From Ceratodon purpureus (lineage: Eukaryota > Streptophyta > Bryopsida > Pseudoditrichales > Ditrichaceae), in the NCBI GenBank assembly GCA_014871385.1, contig CM026429.1:9763640-9827639 (forward strand): DNA of 64,000 nucleotides. The letters are read 5' to 3'. Positions 24,385 through 36,300 of the stretch are shown in pieces. The position numbers and the translations under genes are program-made. The notes beneath the pieces were generated by a model. That model had not been told where the DNA came from. It was given only the letters and a program-made list of their open reading frames with translations, and ran no database searches. Within the stretch, counting starts at the first letter, position 1. Each line of letters opens with the position of its first letter.

Positions 24385-26273
24385 TTTTTTTAATAAGCAT
24401 TCTATGAAAATATTTGAAAACATAAAAAATGTATGTCGTTTCAAAAGATACAAAGAAAATATTTGAAGAATTTCAAAAAATACATATATAATCTTTCAAG
24501 TAGTTAAAATGATGCATGTTTTGAAAAAAATAAAATATGTTTCATTTAAGATTTTAAGTTTAAATTAAATACATGAATCCATACAAAAACCATAAATTAA
24601 TATAAAAATACTTAAATTTTATATAAAAATACTTAGAATTATATACTATATATATTATTTTTAACAATACATAGAGAATATCCAAAGAAAGACAAGCAGT
24701 ACATACATGATTGACTTTCAAATGGTTGAAGTGATTTATAAAAAATATAAAAAAGAAAATTTAAAAGTGCTAGTTTATTTTAGCATTCTATGTAGAATTA
24801 GCTTATGATATATGGAGGAAGAAACATATAGTATTCTTTTATCATATAAAGTAAATATCTTCATTTAAGAATGTGACTAGCTTGCAACAGGTTTATAGAA
24901 GGTGTACTATTCATTATTCATTGTCATAATTTAGGGTGGTCCTATAAGAAAATGGAAATAGGGCCTCTAAAAAGGAGGTAGAATAGGGTACATGAGTTAT
25001 AGAGTTCAATTTTAATATCAAGAATTTAAAAATATGCAAGTATAAGCAACATATCAATATAGTAGACTACCTTATCATGGATTTCAATTTATTTGAAAAC
25101 ATCAAATAATATTTGTTAAGTGATAAAAAATGACCAATAATTCATAAACTAAAGGAAAGGGCCCTTAGAAACCAGAACCACTACAATTCTAAACCCATTC
25201 TATTCATCCACATCCTCATTGTAAATAATATATGCAGTATGTACTACGGTATTTACAAGTAGTAAAACTTGCTCATTTTTTTTTTTCCAATAAATTCATT
25301 ATACCAACAATCAAAAATACTCAATTTTTTTTATCAACTTGTACATAAATTTCAATCCTACATTTTGTACAATTTGTGATCCATTTCAAATTTCAAAATT
25401 CGTCTGTTTGATGTAGATAAGAGGCATAGTGATGTAAATTTAATTAATTATAGGTTTCCAAAAGTCTACACTTAACACTGAATTGCCCCCCCCCCCCCCC
25501 CCCCCCCCCCCCCAAAGTAATTTTTGTGTGTATGGATATTAAAATGAATACAAATGTGTTCCTTACTTATTTATCAATTCTTCCCAATTAGTGTAATATA
25601 AAGCCCAAAATACACTCATAAGATAAATTTGATTTGATTGGGTTTTAATAAAATATAATAAATATGTGTACACTATGTCTTTTGCATGTTATTTTGTTTA
25701 TGATTGCAGAATTTTTGTGCCTTTCAAAAGAATACACATGCAATTCATGATGTTTGTCTCTTAATTATTTTCAAATTAAAATTAAAATTTTTCAAGATGT
25801 TTGTCTTTTAGTTGTTTTTAATTTTTAATTTTTTAAGTAACACCACTCAAAATAGTATTATGTGGATTTAAATAGAAAATCATCATTACAAATCATAATA
25901 TAATTATTTCCTATATTTAGAATTTAGAAATGTTGTTTCATTTTTTAGAATGAATTATGGATTATGATTTGAGTTATATACACGTAATCAAAAAATATCA
26001 ATTATTGCTCTACTTATGCATTTGAGATTTTACAACAAAGTAGTACCTAATTTGGCTCAAATAAAAAGAATTTCATTTCCAAAAACAAGAAATTGTCATG
26101 AATTGTCATATTTGCATTAACATTTTGAAACCAAAATTTATTCTGAAACCTTCATAATTCATGGAGCTGATATAAATAAGTTATGAATTGTTGAAGTACA
26201 AAATGAAAGTGGCAAAAATGTGGACAGTAGGGACAACCAAAGAACAAAATGGACATGACAATCTCCTGCATCA
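23634..26273. other. AT-rich intergenic sequence left of the LINE
   Basis: No gene supported. Holds a 32-base poly-T run (24,348-24,379) and a 28-base poly-C run (25,486-25,513). Confidence 0.5.
25486..25513. repeat. Poly-C tract of 28 bases
   Basis: An uninterrupted C28 run in an AT-rich background; the complementary strand is G28 and could form stacked G-quadruplexes. It may be an unstable or poorly assembled site. Confidence 0.85.
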
Positions 26274-26287
26274 AATAGTTAGGAATC
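26274..26287. repeat. Left target-site duplication of the LINE
   Basis: AATAGTTAGGAATC immediately precedes the LINE 5' end and is repeated exactly at 33,381-33,394 after the A-rich tail. Confidence 0.9.
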
Positions 26288-26510
26288 TTCATTCCAACCC
26301 CCATTGGAGGATTTGACGTCGGAGAGAGGCGATGCAATGAAGCTCCGGAGGTGCGCAGCGAGTGTCTGTGTGCGCGGGGGCGGGTAGATTTACCAATTCG
26401 TCGCTTGGTTTCTTGGACTCAATTTCTCTTCGGGTGTCTTGGTTAGAAGACATTCACACCAGAGTTTTTCAATTCCGGTGTCCGTTTAGAAGTGGAGCAG
26501 TTTCCTTTTT

Positions 26511-26522
26511 AGGGTTAGGGTT
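26511..26522 (+). promoter_or_regulatory. Telo-box-like word in the LINE 5' UTR
   Basis: AGGGTTAGGGTT, a plant telomere-repeat-like motif, lies 54 bp upstream of the ORF1 start. Such boxes occur in promoters of plant genes active in dividing cells; a role in LINE transcription is inference. Confidence 0.4.
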
Positions 26523-26575
26523 CCCGAACTCTGTTAGTTGGGGTTTTAGCCCAGAATCGCAGCATATTCGGAGGA

Positions 26576-28849
26576 ATGGCGGAGAGGCTCTCATACGCGG
26601 CGGCACTCAAGGAGCGGATGGAACATGCTCTAGTGGCACCCTTAACGACCTCAGCGGAGGTGGACCGAGATGCCGCCCACCAAGGAGAAGCAGTGGAGCC
26701 CGAGTTTGTTGCTGCAGTCACTAACATGGGGCCGCAGGTGGTGATTCACCCGACGGTAGCTGCTCCAGGGGAACGTCTCCCAGAAGGTTACACTCGTAGC
26801 TGTGCGGGGTTTCTCCTCTGCAACACCATCGTTGAGATCAAAGTGGACCAGGAGGTTGTTCGAAAGGAGGCAGAGCGTCTTCAGAAGCATGCGATTGTCG
26901 CCTACTTCGTCGAGGGACGTCAAACGAGCGCAGCACTCACCCAGTGGACGGCGGCCCTGCAGACCCAAGTAGGAGACTGGGTAGGCCTGGGGCGCGACCT
27001 CGGCAAAGGCTTATTTCAGGTCCTCACAAGACAGACTGCAACGACACAGAAGCTTTTGATGCATACTCCGCATAGATCTAAGTGGGGGACTTGTATCCTA
27101 CAGACGTGGGCCTCAGGTTTCGACTCCAGCAAAACCTCTTGTCTCAAAGTCCCTACGTGGGTTACACTTCGTGGTATCCCGCGAGAGTTTTTGGGCGTGG
27201 CGAAGGAGATTGCGGCTGGATTGGGCGAACTCCTCGGCAGCGATAAGCGCAATGCAACCATGGCAGACCAGCGATTCTGCGTGGCTCTTCAGTCTGGCCA
27301 AGGATGGAAGACTCAGCTTGCCGTTCAGAATGACATCACCGGAGAGAAAGTAGTCATCCTAGTCGACTACTGTAACCTGCCGATTCGCTGCAGGTGCTGC
27401 CACTCGACTGAGCATCTTATTAAAGATTGCCCCGGAATCAGAGCTCCCACTCATGCTGGTGAATCGTCCGAAGGCGCCCCTGTGGAAGACAGGAGCTCAG
27501 CAGCTGTCAGCGACCAACCTCCCGTAGGGGAAGCGGTTGTAAATGAGACAGACCTTCCCCCACCCCCGCCACTACCACGGGTGGCATCGGTGGCTGCTCC
27601 TGGAAATTCTACTGATAGCTTGATGGGGGTGAACTCGGAACCTTCAACTGACATTTCAGGCAACCATTATTCGAATGGTGACCCCCGGTTGACTCCAGAA
27701 TGGGAGTGGAATGGTTGGGAGAAAGTGCCAAGACACAAGCACAAAATTCGATGCAAGTCGTCAGGAGATGCAGGTCCTCGTCACCACTCCAGCCAGGCGC
27801 AGCAGTCAAGGCGGACTTCGCCAAGCGAACCTATCCAGCTCTCTCAAGGGGCGGGCCGATCCTCTGGGGCAGCTCTGCCAAGGAATCAGGGTGCGCAAAA
27901 GGCCAAAGGGAGAGCAGATGCCGCGCAGCAATGGCAGAGGTGGCAGGGGCCAACAAATGTGGAGTGGGTTGCTGGGGCCTCTGTGAACCCCCAGCCAGCA
28001 AAAGGAATAAGAGTAGAGGAGGGCGGGTACATACCGGCCCGAGCCAATGGCAATGTGTCCGGAGAGGAAGCCAGCGTGGTGCACGGCTCGGGTGAGGCAG
28101 GGGCCGAAATGTCAAGGCGATACAACCAAGGTGTCTTAGCAATTTTACGAGAGGAGGCAGCACTTGACCCCATGCAAATGAACGAGAACGACGCATTAAT
28201 CCTGGCAGCCCTGGAAGAGGCCGAAAACCGCCACAATATCGAAGCACAAGGGGAACAGGGCGTAGCCATCCCCCCAGGGACCGCAAACGGTGACACATTG
28301 GAAGGTAACGACAGCCTCAACACACGAGGCCGCCCAGATACTAGTATGCCACCTCCAGGCCCTCGGCAGGAAGGAGAGAGCAGCGGGGATGCCATGGTCT
28401 TCTCTGCTATGGGAAGGCCGGTCCCGGACCTTAACAACCTAGCCGCCATGTCAGGATCAGCGGCTCATGCAGAAGGGAGCATGGGCGAAGGCTCCCAAGC
28501 CTTTCCCCCGCAACTGCGTGGAATTCAAGGCGGGCATGATAGTGCACGGTCTGGGGCATCCACACCTCAGACCCCAAGACCAGAAGGAATGTCGGAAGAA
28601 TTGCAGGCCGAATTCCTAGCTTGGATGCAACAGCGCATTGGTAGGTCCTCTGCAGGAGGAAGCTCGAGGAGAGGCTCGCTCACCCCGCTTCAGCAGTCAG
28701 CCAGACGTCAGGAAGCGTCTCAGTCCGGGCGCAGGCTGCGAGCCTCCATTCTCACGCAACGCCAGTTCCCAAACCGTGGAGAAAACTTAGGCCTTGAATC
28801 ATGCAACGCGGAGCTGTTTCCCGAACCCCCACCCCCACCCCCAGTATGA
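26576..28849 (+). CDS. LINE ORF1 protein, DUF4283-like with CCHC zinc knuckle
   Basis: 757 codons, uninterrupted. The start ATG (26,576) is the first in frame within the 5' UTR and has a G-rich context. Residues about 80-260 resemble the DUF4283 region of plant L1 ORF1 proteins. A zinc knuckle follows at about residues 271-284 (CRCCHSTEHLIKDC, C-x2-C-x4-H-x4-C). The rest, about residues 290-757, is low-complexity, proline-, glycine- and serine-rich, and ends in a proline run before the stop. By family knowledge the protein binds LINE RNA and forms the ribonucleoprotein with ORF2. The stop overlaps the ORF2 ATG (ATGA at 28,846-28,849), suggesting translation of ORF2 by termination-reinitiation. 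Confidence 0.9.
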   Translation: MAERLSYAAALKERMEHALVAPLTTSAEVDRDAAHQGEAVEPEFVAAVTNMGPQVVIHPTVAAPGERLPEGYTRSCAGFLLCNTIVEIKVDQEVVRKEAERLQKHAIVAYFVEGRQTSAALTQWTAALQTQVGDWVGLGRDLGKGLFQVLTRQTATTQKLLMHTPHRSKWGTCILQTWASGFDSSKTSCLKVPTWVTLRGIPREFLGVAKEIAAGLGELLGSDKRNATMADQRFCVALQSGQGWKTQLAVQNDITGEKVVILVDYCNLPIRCRCCHSTEHLIKDCPGIRAPTHAGESSEGAPVEDRSSAAVSDQPPVGEAVVNETDLPPPPPLPRVASVAAPGNSTDSLMGVNSEPSTDISGNHYSNGDPRLTPEWEWNGWEKVPRHKHKIRCKSSGDAGPRHHSSQAQQSRRTSPSEPIQLSQGAGRSSGAALPRNQGAQKAKGRADAAQQWQRWQGPTNVEWVAGASVNPQPAKGIRVEEGGYIPARANGNVSGEEASVVHGSGEAGAEMSRRYNQGVLAILREEAALDPMQMNENDALILAALEEAENRHNIEAQGEQGVAIPPGTANGDTLEGNDSLNTRGRPDTSMPPPGPRQEGESSGDAMVFSAMGRPVPDLNNLAAMSGSAAHAEGSMGEGSQAFPPQLRGIQGGHDSARSGASTPQTPRPEGMSEELQAEFLAWMQQRIGRSSAGGSSRRGSLTPLQQSARRQEASQSGRRLRASILTQRQFPNRGENLGLESCNAELFPEPPPPPPV

Positions 28850-31800
28850 AGATTACAACCGTTATGCAAAACGTACAGTGAATTAACGACTCCCTGAAAA
28901 CGGATATAGTGCGGCAATATTACCGGAGTCTTTTTCCGCAGATTGATGTCCTGTGCTTTCAGGAGCACCACTTGAGAGGGGGCCTTCTTCTCGCGCTGCA
29001 GGCCTCCTTTTGGCCTCAAGCACAATTTTTTGGCTTAGAAGCTGAACCTGGATTTGGTAACGATCCACTAGAAGAAGGAGCCGGGACCGGGGGCGTATGC
29101 ATGTGGGTTGGCCCTAAGGTGGCACACCTGATCATTGCCTCCGGCCGGTCCAGAGATGGCAGAGCCCAATGGATTCGGTTGAGCGGGGTTCCAGGGGGGG
29201 ACGTCGCTATTTTGAACATTTATGCCTCGACGAACGTGAGAGAAAGATGCTACCTGTGGGAAGAGCTGCGTGACACACTTCCGCGCGATTGCCGGTGGTT
29301 AGCTTGCGCCGATTGGAACTTTGTGGAGCAGCGCAGTGATAAGTCGAATTTGGATGGGAGACTTATATCAGCTGGAGAGAGCAGGGTCTTCAGCCTCCTT
29401 AAGGACGCTCTCAATATTGGGGAACGCTTTCGGGTGACTAACGGGGTAAGGTTTTCATGGGACAACAAGCGGTTTGGACCCACGAGGTCCCTGGCTCGTT
29501 TAGACCGATGCTACACCTACTTACAAATGGGTGCAGGAGCCGAGCCGGTTATAGAGTATCACATAAAGGGAGACTGCTACCATTCGGATCACCTCCCAGT
29601 CCTATGTGCAGTCGAACTTCAACCAGTTCCTAAGAGGAGCTCGGCCTACAAAATGAGCAGTCTCCACTTGAAAGATCCGGAAGTAGGGAGACAAGTGAAG
29701 CGGATCTGGAGCCAAAACTCAAGCTTGGGGTTCACCGGTAAGCTCAGGCGGGTTATTAAATTTTACCGCAACTTTTGCGTGAAGGAGGCTGCAGCCTATC
29801 GGGAGGAGGAGACCCGATTGAGGCAGAAAGTGACCGACTCCACTACAGAGCTGCACGACGAACCAGCTTATGAGGACCTACAGCGGCAACTGGGGGAAGC
29901 AGGGGAGCTCTTGAAATCCTCGGAAGAACGTCAAGCGGAAGGGCAACGCATCCGTAGCAGGGTTAAGTGGAAGAGGGTTGGAGATTCTTGTACGGCCGAA
30001 TTCTTCAGGGCGTCGAAGGCGCACTCAGGGGCCTCTAACATCACCACGCTGGAGGACGAGGCAGGAGAGCTGCACTCCGACCAGCAAGGGTTGGAATGCC
30101 TCTGTACACACTTCTATACCCGGCTGTACACAACTTCCCCACCCTCCCTGGAGCAGGCTACGGCGGCATCGCAAGGGCTGGCCACCATCTCAGACCGCCT
30201 CTCTGGAGCCATGAAGCAGTCTCTGAAAGAGCCGGTCAGGATGGGGGAATTGACTCGAGCATTGTCAGAAATGGCTAGTGGCAAAGCGCCGGGACCGGAT
30301 GGTGTGCTCACGGAATTCTTCAAGGAATTCCGGGACACCATCAAGGAGGATTACCTAGCCATGATCCACGCAGCCGTAGCTGATCAGCATTTTCCTCCAG
30401 GGGTTACGAGGGGTCTGATATCCTTACTCCACAAAGGAGACAGCCGCTCCCGCCTCACCAACTGGCGTCCGATTACATTGCTTAATGTGGCATATAAGCT
30501 TTTTGCGAAAGTCCTGCAGATTAGGGTCCAGCCGGTGCTGATGGAGATCATCAGCTTGGACCAATCGGCGTTCCTCCCGTTGCGTTTTATTTTGGACAAC
30601 ATCCTCCTAACCCACGAGACGATGGATTGGGCGAAATTCTCCAAGCAGCCTCTCATCTTCCTGAAGCTTGACTTCTCAAAGGCGTACGATATGGTGGAGT
30701 GGCCCTTTCTGTTCAGTGCCATGAGCAAGCTCGGTTTTCCGGAAGAGTTTGTGAATATGACCAAACTTTTGTTTCACAATGCCACTGCAAGAGTGAAGGT
30801 TAACGGTTCCCAATCCCCTGAGTTTGGCATCTATCGAGGGGTTCGACAGGGGTGCCCTTTGGCCCCCTATCTCTTCTTAATAGTGGCGGAAGTCTTAAAC
30901 GCCATGGTGAAGCAAGGTCAGGAGCAGGGGCTGGTCAAAGGCATAGCTCTCCCGGTGCAAGGTAGGCAACAAACGATCGCTCAGTTTGCTGATGATACGA
31001 GCTTCACACTGCTAGGGGAAGAAGCATCGGTGAAGGCCTTGATCAACATCCTGGACACCTTCTGCCTAGCATCGGGGTTGGTTCTCAATTGGGTAAAGTC
31101 GTGTGGCTTTTGGAAAAGTGGATGGAGGGAAGGGAGGCCCCCATGGACTGAGCAGCTCAATATCACGTGGGTGGACGATGCCAGCATCAGCAAACTGCTT
31201 GGGACGCCATTTGGCCTGTCTCTGGCTGCACAGGACGTGGATACTTTTCTGGAAGACAGGATCACCAAAAAATTACAGTATTGGTGCACTGCTAAGATTA
31301 ACTCAACCGGTAGAGGAGTTATTGTTAATAGTATCCTGTTATCATCTGTGATGTTCTTTGCCTCCATCTGGGGCGGCACTGAGAAGGGGGTGAAGAAAGT
31401 CACCACGGCCATTCAGAATTTTCTCTGGTCGGGGACTCTGCATCGTGCAAGGACTAAAGTGGCCTGGGCCCAGTGTTGTTTGCCTAAGCTTGAAGGAGGG
31501 ATCAACGTTATCAACCCAAAGGATTCGGTCTCAGCACTAATGGTGAAATGGATCCTTAAAGCGTGCGAACCAGGAGCCTCTAACTTGAACTTGCTTCTGA
31601 AGCACCGTCTGAGCGCGTTCCAGCCTTACTCTGGAGGGAGGTGGGGGCCCAGTTAAGAATTCTTCACGTTGACGCACATGCAGGCGAAGCAAGGTTCAGC
31701 AGCTTGGACCAGAGCCGGCAAAGCGTGGAAACACCTCCAAGCCGATGTTATCCAGAGCCCTCCCCGCACTAAGGAAGAAGTCTTGAGCGAACCATTCTGG

Positions 31801-33156
31801 TGGTCGACCCAGGTCCCTCAAATCGGCGCGGGTTTTTCACGGTTGCGAGCTGCTCAGCTGCACAAGAAAGGCCTGCATCGTGTTCGAGACGCATTGGAGA
31901 ATGGGCGGGTGCTGACCCCGGCCGAAGCTCAAGCCCGCTTCCAGCTGCACAATAGGGAGTTCGGAGCGTGGGAAGCAGCAGGCCGCGGACTCCACTCTAC
32001 ATGGGGCCACCTGCTCGACAGTGGGGTTGGGCGAGCCAAGGAAGGCAAATGGCTGGGGTGGTTTGTAGATGAACAGGCTGAAGATCCGAGGATTGTCATG
32101 AGAGCTCCCCCGGGACCGGCCCTTCGCTTAGGGGGCACAGTGAGAGCATGGCCCCTACCATTAGACACCCAGACATTCTCTGTCCTGGCTGTGTCGAAGG
32201 GGCTTCGGCCCTCCGCCTGGCCGCTTAGGTCCATCACCGGCGAGGAATTCTCTACGAGAGGTATCCCTCGAAGAGTCCGAGTAGTGACGCTAGTCAGGGG
32301 GCCAAAAAAAGAGAAGATCAACCTCTTTTATGGCCGGACTGACTTATTGGAATGGGACCCGGGTCGCTTCGCATGGAATGTGGAGGGGCAGGCTACCCCC
32401 TTCATGGAGTATACCTCCAAAGTGGGCAGGGAGCTGCTCCGTAAGCGCATTGTGGTCAACAACCCGGTTACCAGAAAGTGGCAAGGCGTCTTGCCGAATG
32501 ACTTCAGATTACGGTGGAGAACGGTCTGGACGAAAGAAAGGACTAGCAAGGAAGCAGGGCTATTGTGGCTGGTGTGGCACCGCGCGGTCGCTGTCAATCA
32601 CTGGCGCGGCACGTTTGATGCAACAGTCGACATCTCATGCCCCGTTTGCCCTCGAAGATTGGAAGAATCAGTTTTACACAGATTCTGGGAGTGTGTGTCT
32701 GCTCAGAGGGCATGGAGCTGGGCGATTCATATCATGAATACGCTTGTTTGTGGTAGGTTGGCGGTGGGACCGTGGCAGATGGTCACTTGGAAGCATGCTA
32801 TTTTTTCTGAGAGCATCCCCCGGAAGTTTAACCAGTTTAAACGTATCTGGATGGAATTGCGTTCAGTGGTGTTGTGGGCCTTGTGGATCGAAAGGAACGA
32901 CAAAGTCTTTAACAATGCACAATGGCCGGCAGCGAAAATGTACCAGGTGGTGTGGACTGGGATCGTGGACTATGGCAGAGTGGAATGGAGTCAGGTTAAA
33001 ATTTGGAAGAAGTCTCATCCGGCCCAAGCTATCAGCGAGCTTGAGCGATTCAAACTTAGACGGGGTAGATTTGGAATCTTCGCCAATTTTGTGAACAATA
33101 TGCCTCAGTGGCAGTTGAAAGGCCCGGCCTCTGGCTTTGTTTTTGATGTTCACTAG
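28846..33156 (+). pseudogene. LINE ORF2: endonuclease-reverse transcriptase with two in-frame stops
   Basis: One continuous frame of 1,437 codons including the stop, from the ATG overlapping the ORF1 stop. It is broken by TGA at 28,879-28,881 (codon 12, inside the N-terminal NV.GIN motif of the endonuclease) and TAA at 31,654-31,656 (codon 937). The endonuclease shows CFQEHH (about codon 36), ADWNFVE and YHSDHLP (about codon 245). The reverse transcriptase shows GKAPGPDG (about 480), LDFSKAYD (about 608), GVRQGCPLAPYLF and the catalytic FADD (714-717). After the second stop come the connector and a zf-RVT-like region (CPVC..ESVLHRFWEC, about codon 1,265). No frameshift is visible. Not functional as a single protein unless the stops are bypassed. 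Confidence 0.9.
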
Positions 33157-33334
33157 TTTCGGGTGGGCTGTTTGGGGGGCTGGGTGGTGGGGCTTGTTTG
33201 GGGCGGGTTTGGGGGGCCTGGGTGGTCTGTGCTGGGGCGCGGGATGCCGTCGCTTTGGCCGGCCTCCTGGGGGGTGGTAGTTTAGGGGGCCAGGCCACCT
33301 GTGGCTGGCCTCTTGCCTTTTGTTTCTCTTTTGC

Positions 33335-33380
33335 AATGAAAAGTCCTTTTCATTTGTTTCAAAAAAAAAATTAAAAAAAA
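33335..33380 (+). other. LINE 3' stem-loop and A-rich tail
   Basis: AATGAAAAG (33,335-33,343), a TC loop and CTTTTCATT (33,346-33,354) form a perfect 9-bp stem, followed by TTGTTTC and an A-tract. L1-type reverse transcriptases of some plants recognise a 3'-end hairpin in their RNA; three other tails in this window show the same layout. Confidence 0.7.
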
Positions 33381-33394
33381 AATAGTTAGGAATC
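33381..33394. repeat. Right target-site duplication of the LINE
   Basis: AATAGTTAGGAATC, identical to 26,274-26,287. Confidence 0.9.
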
Positions 33395-36300
33395 AAGATT
33401 AAAGGTTGTAGCAGACATAGATTTAGGTTCCATGACAACCATTTAGATTTAGTAGTAGGGAACTATTTCAGACAATCCACCATATTGGGTATGTCTACCT
33501 GATCATAAGTTGGATGTTCAGTTCTTTTTTTATTTGGAATTTATTTGGGAATTCCTAACCGAGCCTGGTCCCAAGTAATGGCCATGGCCCACACATAACC
33601 TCCAAAATCAACAGTACATCATTGCAATCTTACCAGCAAGCATTGGTCTTCATGTGGTTTTAATGGGATCCTTACGATAGTTCGTTATGTTAGGTTGAAT
33701 TCACTAAACCAAGCTGGTACTTATCATGCTTAACTTACCCACTACCCCTTCCATTGATCAGTGCAGCTTCGCTCTCCACAGAATGTAGGACTCCCGGTCA
33801 GCCTGATATACCGAAGATGCTCCTCAAGTTTGATGAAGTTTGATGATTCTATTTATGCCACTAATCCACCAACTATTCTCTGCCGCTGAGAAGCTCTGTA
33901 CCCATTCAATCTTGGGACTTTTTTGTGAAAATTTCAAAGTGTGTGGGATCAATTCCCGACCAAATTTCAGGTTTGCATACAAATAGTCTTATTTTTATTT
34001 TGGGAAGTTCCACAAAGTTAGTGCAAAAGCATCCCTCGAAAACACATTTTTTGAGCATTTCTACAACTTTCTATGAAATTTTAAGTCCGCAAGCATAGAG
34101 TGACCATTAACCGACCGTAGGATCATCATGGTTTTCATGAGAGGTTGGATTCCGAGGATAAAGAACTTCTACACTAATTAGAAGCACTTAATCTTCCATA
34201 ATATCGACGGAATTAGAGCACTCTTGGGACACTTTCAGGAAACAAACTAGGTGATATTTGGAACCAAGATCTAGAATGGTAGCGGCCAGGAATACAACCC
34301 GGCTATAATAATGACCATCTACCTTAGCATGAAGTTAGTTTGATGTTCGACATTTAGCATGATGAGTAGTCTCTTGCTTCTTTTGCAATGAATAGAGCTT
34401 TCATTTGTAACAAAAACAAAAAATAATACATAAACATTATGGATTGAATGATGGAGAGATTCATCTTTTATTATATTAAAGGGTGCTTCATCATTCTTTT
34501 TTCAAGGACTTTTTTTTTTTGTTTTTTTTTTTTTGTTTTTTAGAAATTAAAAATCTTATGGAAATATATTGTTCATCATTTGTGCCATATATTAAATCAT
34601 TTGGAATGATTTTGGATTTATAACGAGACCAATGTCAAAAGATATCTAATATACATATCAAATGGGTTACATGAGGAATGTGGTATGTAGTGAATGAAAT
34701 CATGGTCATCTAATGTAACATAAAGTTCCTTCATGGTTAGCCTTCACTATTTACAAATTTCTATGGTGTTCAAATGGATCAAAATCTACGCTCCTATGAG
34801 TATATTATTTATGTTATACTTTCTTTGAGCAAAGTATTTTGAAGTAGAAAAAAATTGGATAGAAATTGAAGATTTAGACTATTTTACAAATAACTCAAAT
34901 ATCATTTCATTATAGTCGGAAATAGAACAATAAACATAGACTTTGTATTGGTTTTGAACCATTTTCATCTACAATTAGAAGAATTAAGTACTTTGACCTT
35001 TGACTTCATGAGTTTAATTTGAAATCTTCCATTTTTTAATTTTTTAATTTTTTAATTTTTTTTTTCATGTACACTGATACATGTCTAGAAATCACACTTA
35101 GCGAAAGTGTTTAGGTTACATGCAAGGGCCGTCGATAAATCTACAAAACCATTCATGAATTATAGAAACAAATTCAATGAATGTCAGCTTAATTTAAATT
35201 ATTTTTGAATTGTCTAATTTTTGACTATTTTTTGGGTTTCTTGACATAATTTAACAAATTAATTGATCGTTAAATAAAATATGCCTAAGCTCATAAAGAG
35301 CTACAGTATTCCTTTCAACATCCATTTAACCTATTCACCCGACCTATTCACTTTATCATGACTAGGGATGGAGTTTTCTACAAGACACTACTAGGCGTTG
35401 AAATATACTATATCATATTATTTTAGAAGGCAATGTGTTATTGCATATCCACAATACATACCTCGTTGATTATTCTAAAAGAATATGGTATGTACGTTAT
35501 TAGAGCTACATTCTACTTTCAAAAGCGAATTGACAAGCTAAATTTTGACACCTAATAAATGCATCCGGAAAATCTTTTTCCTTAGCTCCATCAAATGTAG
35601 CTTGAATGAATTACTCAATACATTCTAAACTTTGCAAGCTACAACTCAACTTTGTGTGGAAAATAATCATTGTTAATAATCCCCCTTTGATCAAGGATGA
35701 TTGAAATTATGTTTACATTTACAAAAGCAAAACAACATTGAATCTTAGTGACACACAACCTTTTCTACAAGTCCAAATTAATAGAAGAATGAAACATGGT
35801 TTACAATTTTGATTAAAAGTCTAGCGATAACAACAATTACCATCATCAGAAGAATGCCCAAGTAAAAAATATATAAAACAATCTTAAAAAAACACGAAGA
35901 AATGCCTGACTGCACCAAAATGCAACACAAGATTTCTTAGTGTAATTAAAATTCTTTTGGGGGATTTTAGATGGACATCCTTTTAAACAGTGCACATTTT
36001 TGGACCAATGTGATACTGCTAAGCCCCACAATGTTACCTAGGCCTGTTGTTGGACGAAGCATAATACATGTGTCTTCAACTCCTCACGGGTGCAGGCCTT
36101 CTTCTATTTGAGCCTATCATGGGTGGTTTGGGTATTCAAGTAGGTAACATGGAGCAAAGCTGGTTAAAAAGAAAGGTCTTGCTCGTTGATTTGCTCTTTG
36201 TGGTCCCACCAATGCTCACATTTTCATGTCTGCTTAAACCACTCAATTGCCTTACTTGTCACACAAAATCTGCACAGCTATTCATCAACTTGCACATGAA

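Larger units (their letters stand above)
26288..33380 (+). mobile_element. Full-length L1-type LINE retrotransposon
   Basis: A 7.1-kb unit bounded by a perfect 14-bp target-site duplication. In order: a 288-bp 5' UTR with a telo-box-like word (AGGGTTAGGGTT at 26,511-26,522), ORF1 (nucleic-acid binding, CCHC knuckle), ORF2 (AP-type endonuclease, reverse transcriptase, zf-RVT region), a short 3' UTR, a stem-loop and an A-rich tail. It is much more GC-rich than its surroundings. The intact duplication and long frames suggest a fairly recent insertion, but ORF2 has two in-frame stops, so this copy cannot make a full ORF2 protein. L1 LINEs copy themselves by target-primed reverse transcription in the nucleus. 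Confidence 0.95.

Noticed and set aside
27806-28449. Long minus-strand frames inside the LINE ORF1 (up to 187 codons)
   Set aside because: Shadows of a GC-rich real frame on the plus strand; no domains.
32863-33438. Minus-strand frame of 191 codons at the LINE 3' end
   Set aside because: Proline-rich reading of the G-rich LINE 3' UTR and zf-RVT region, antisense to a real gene.
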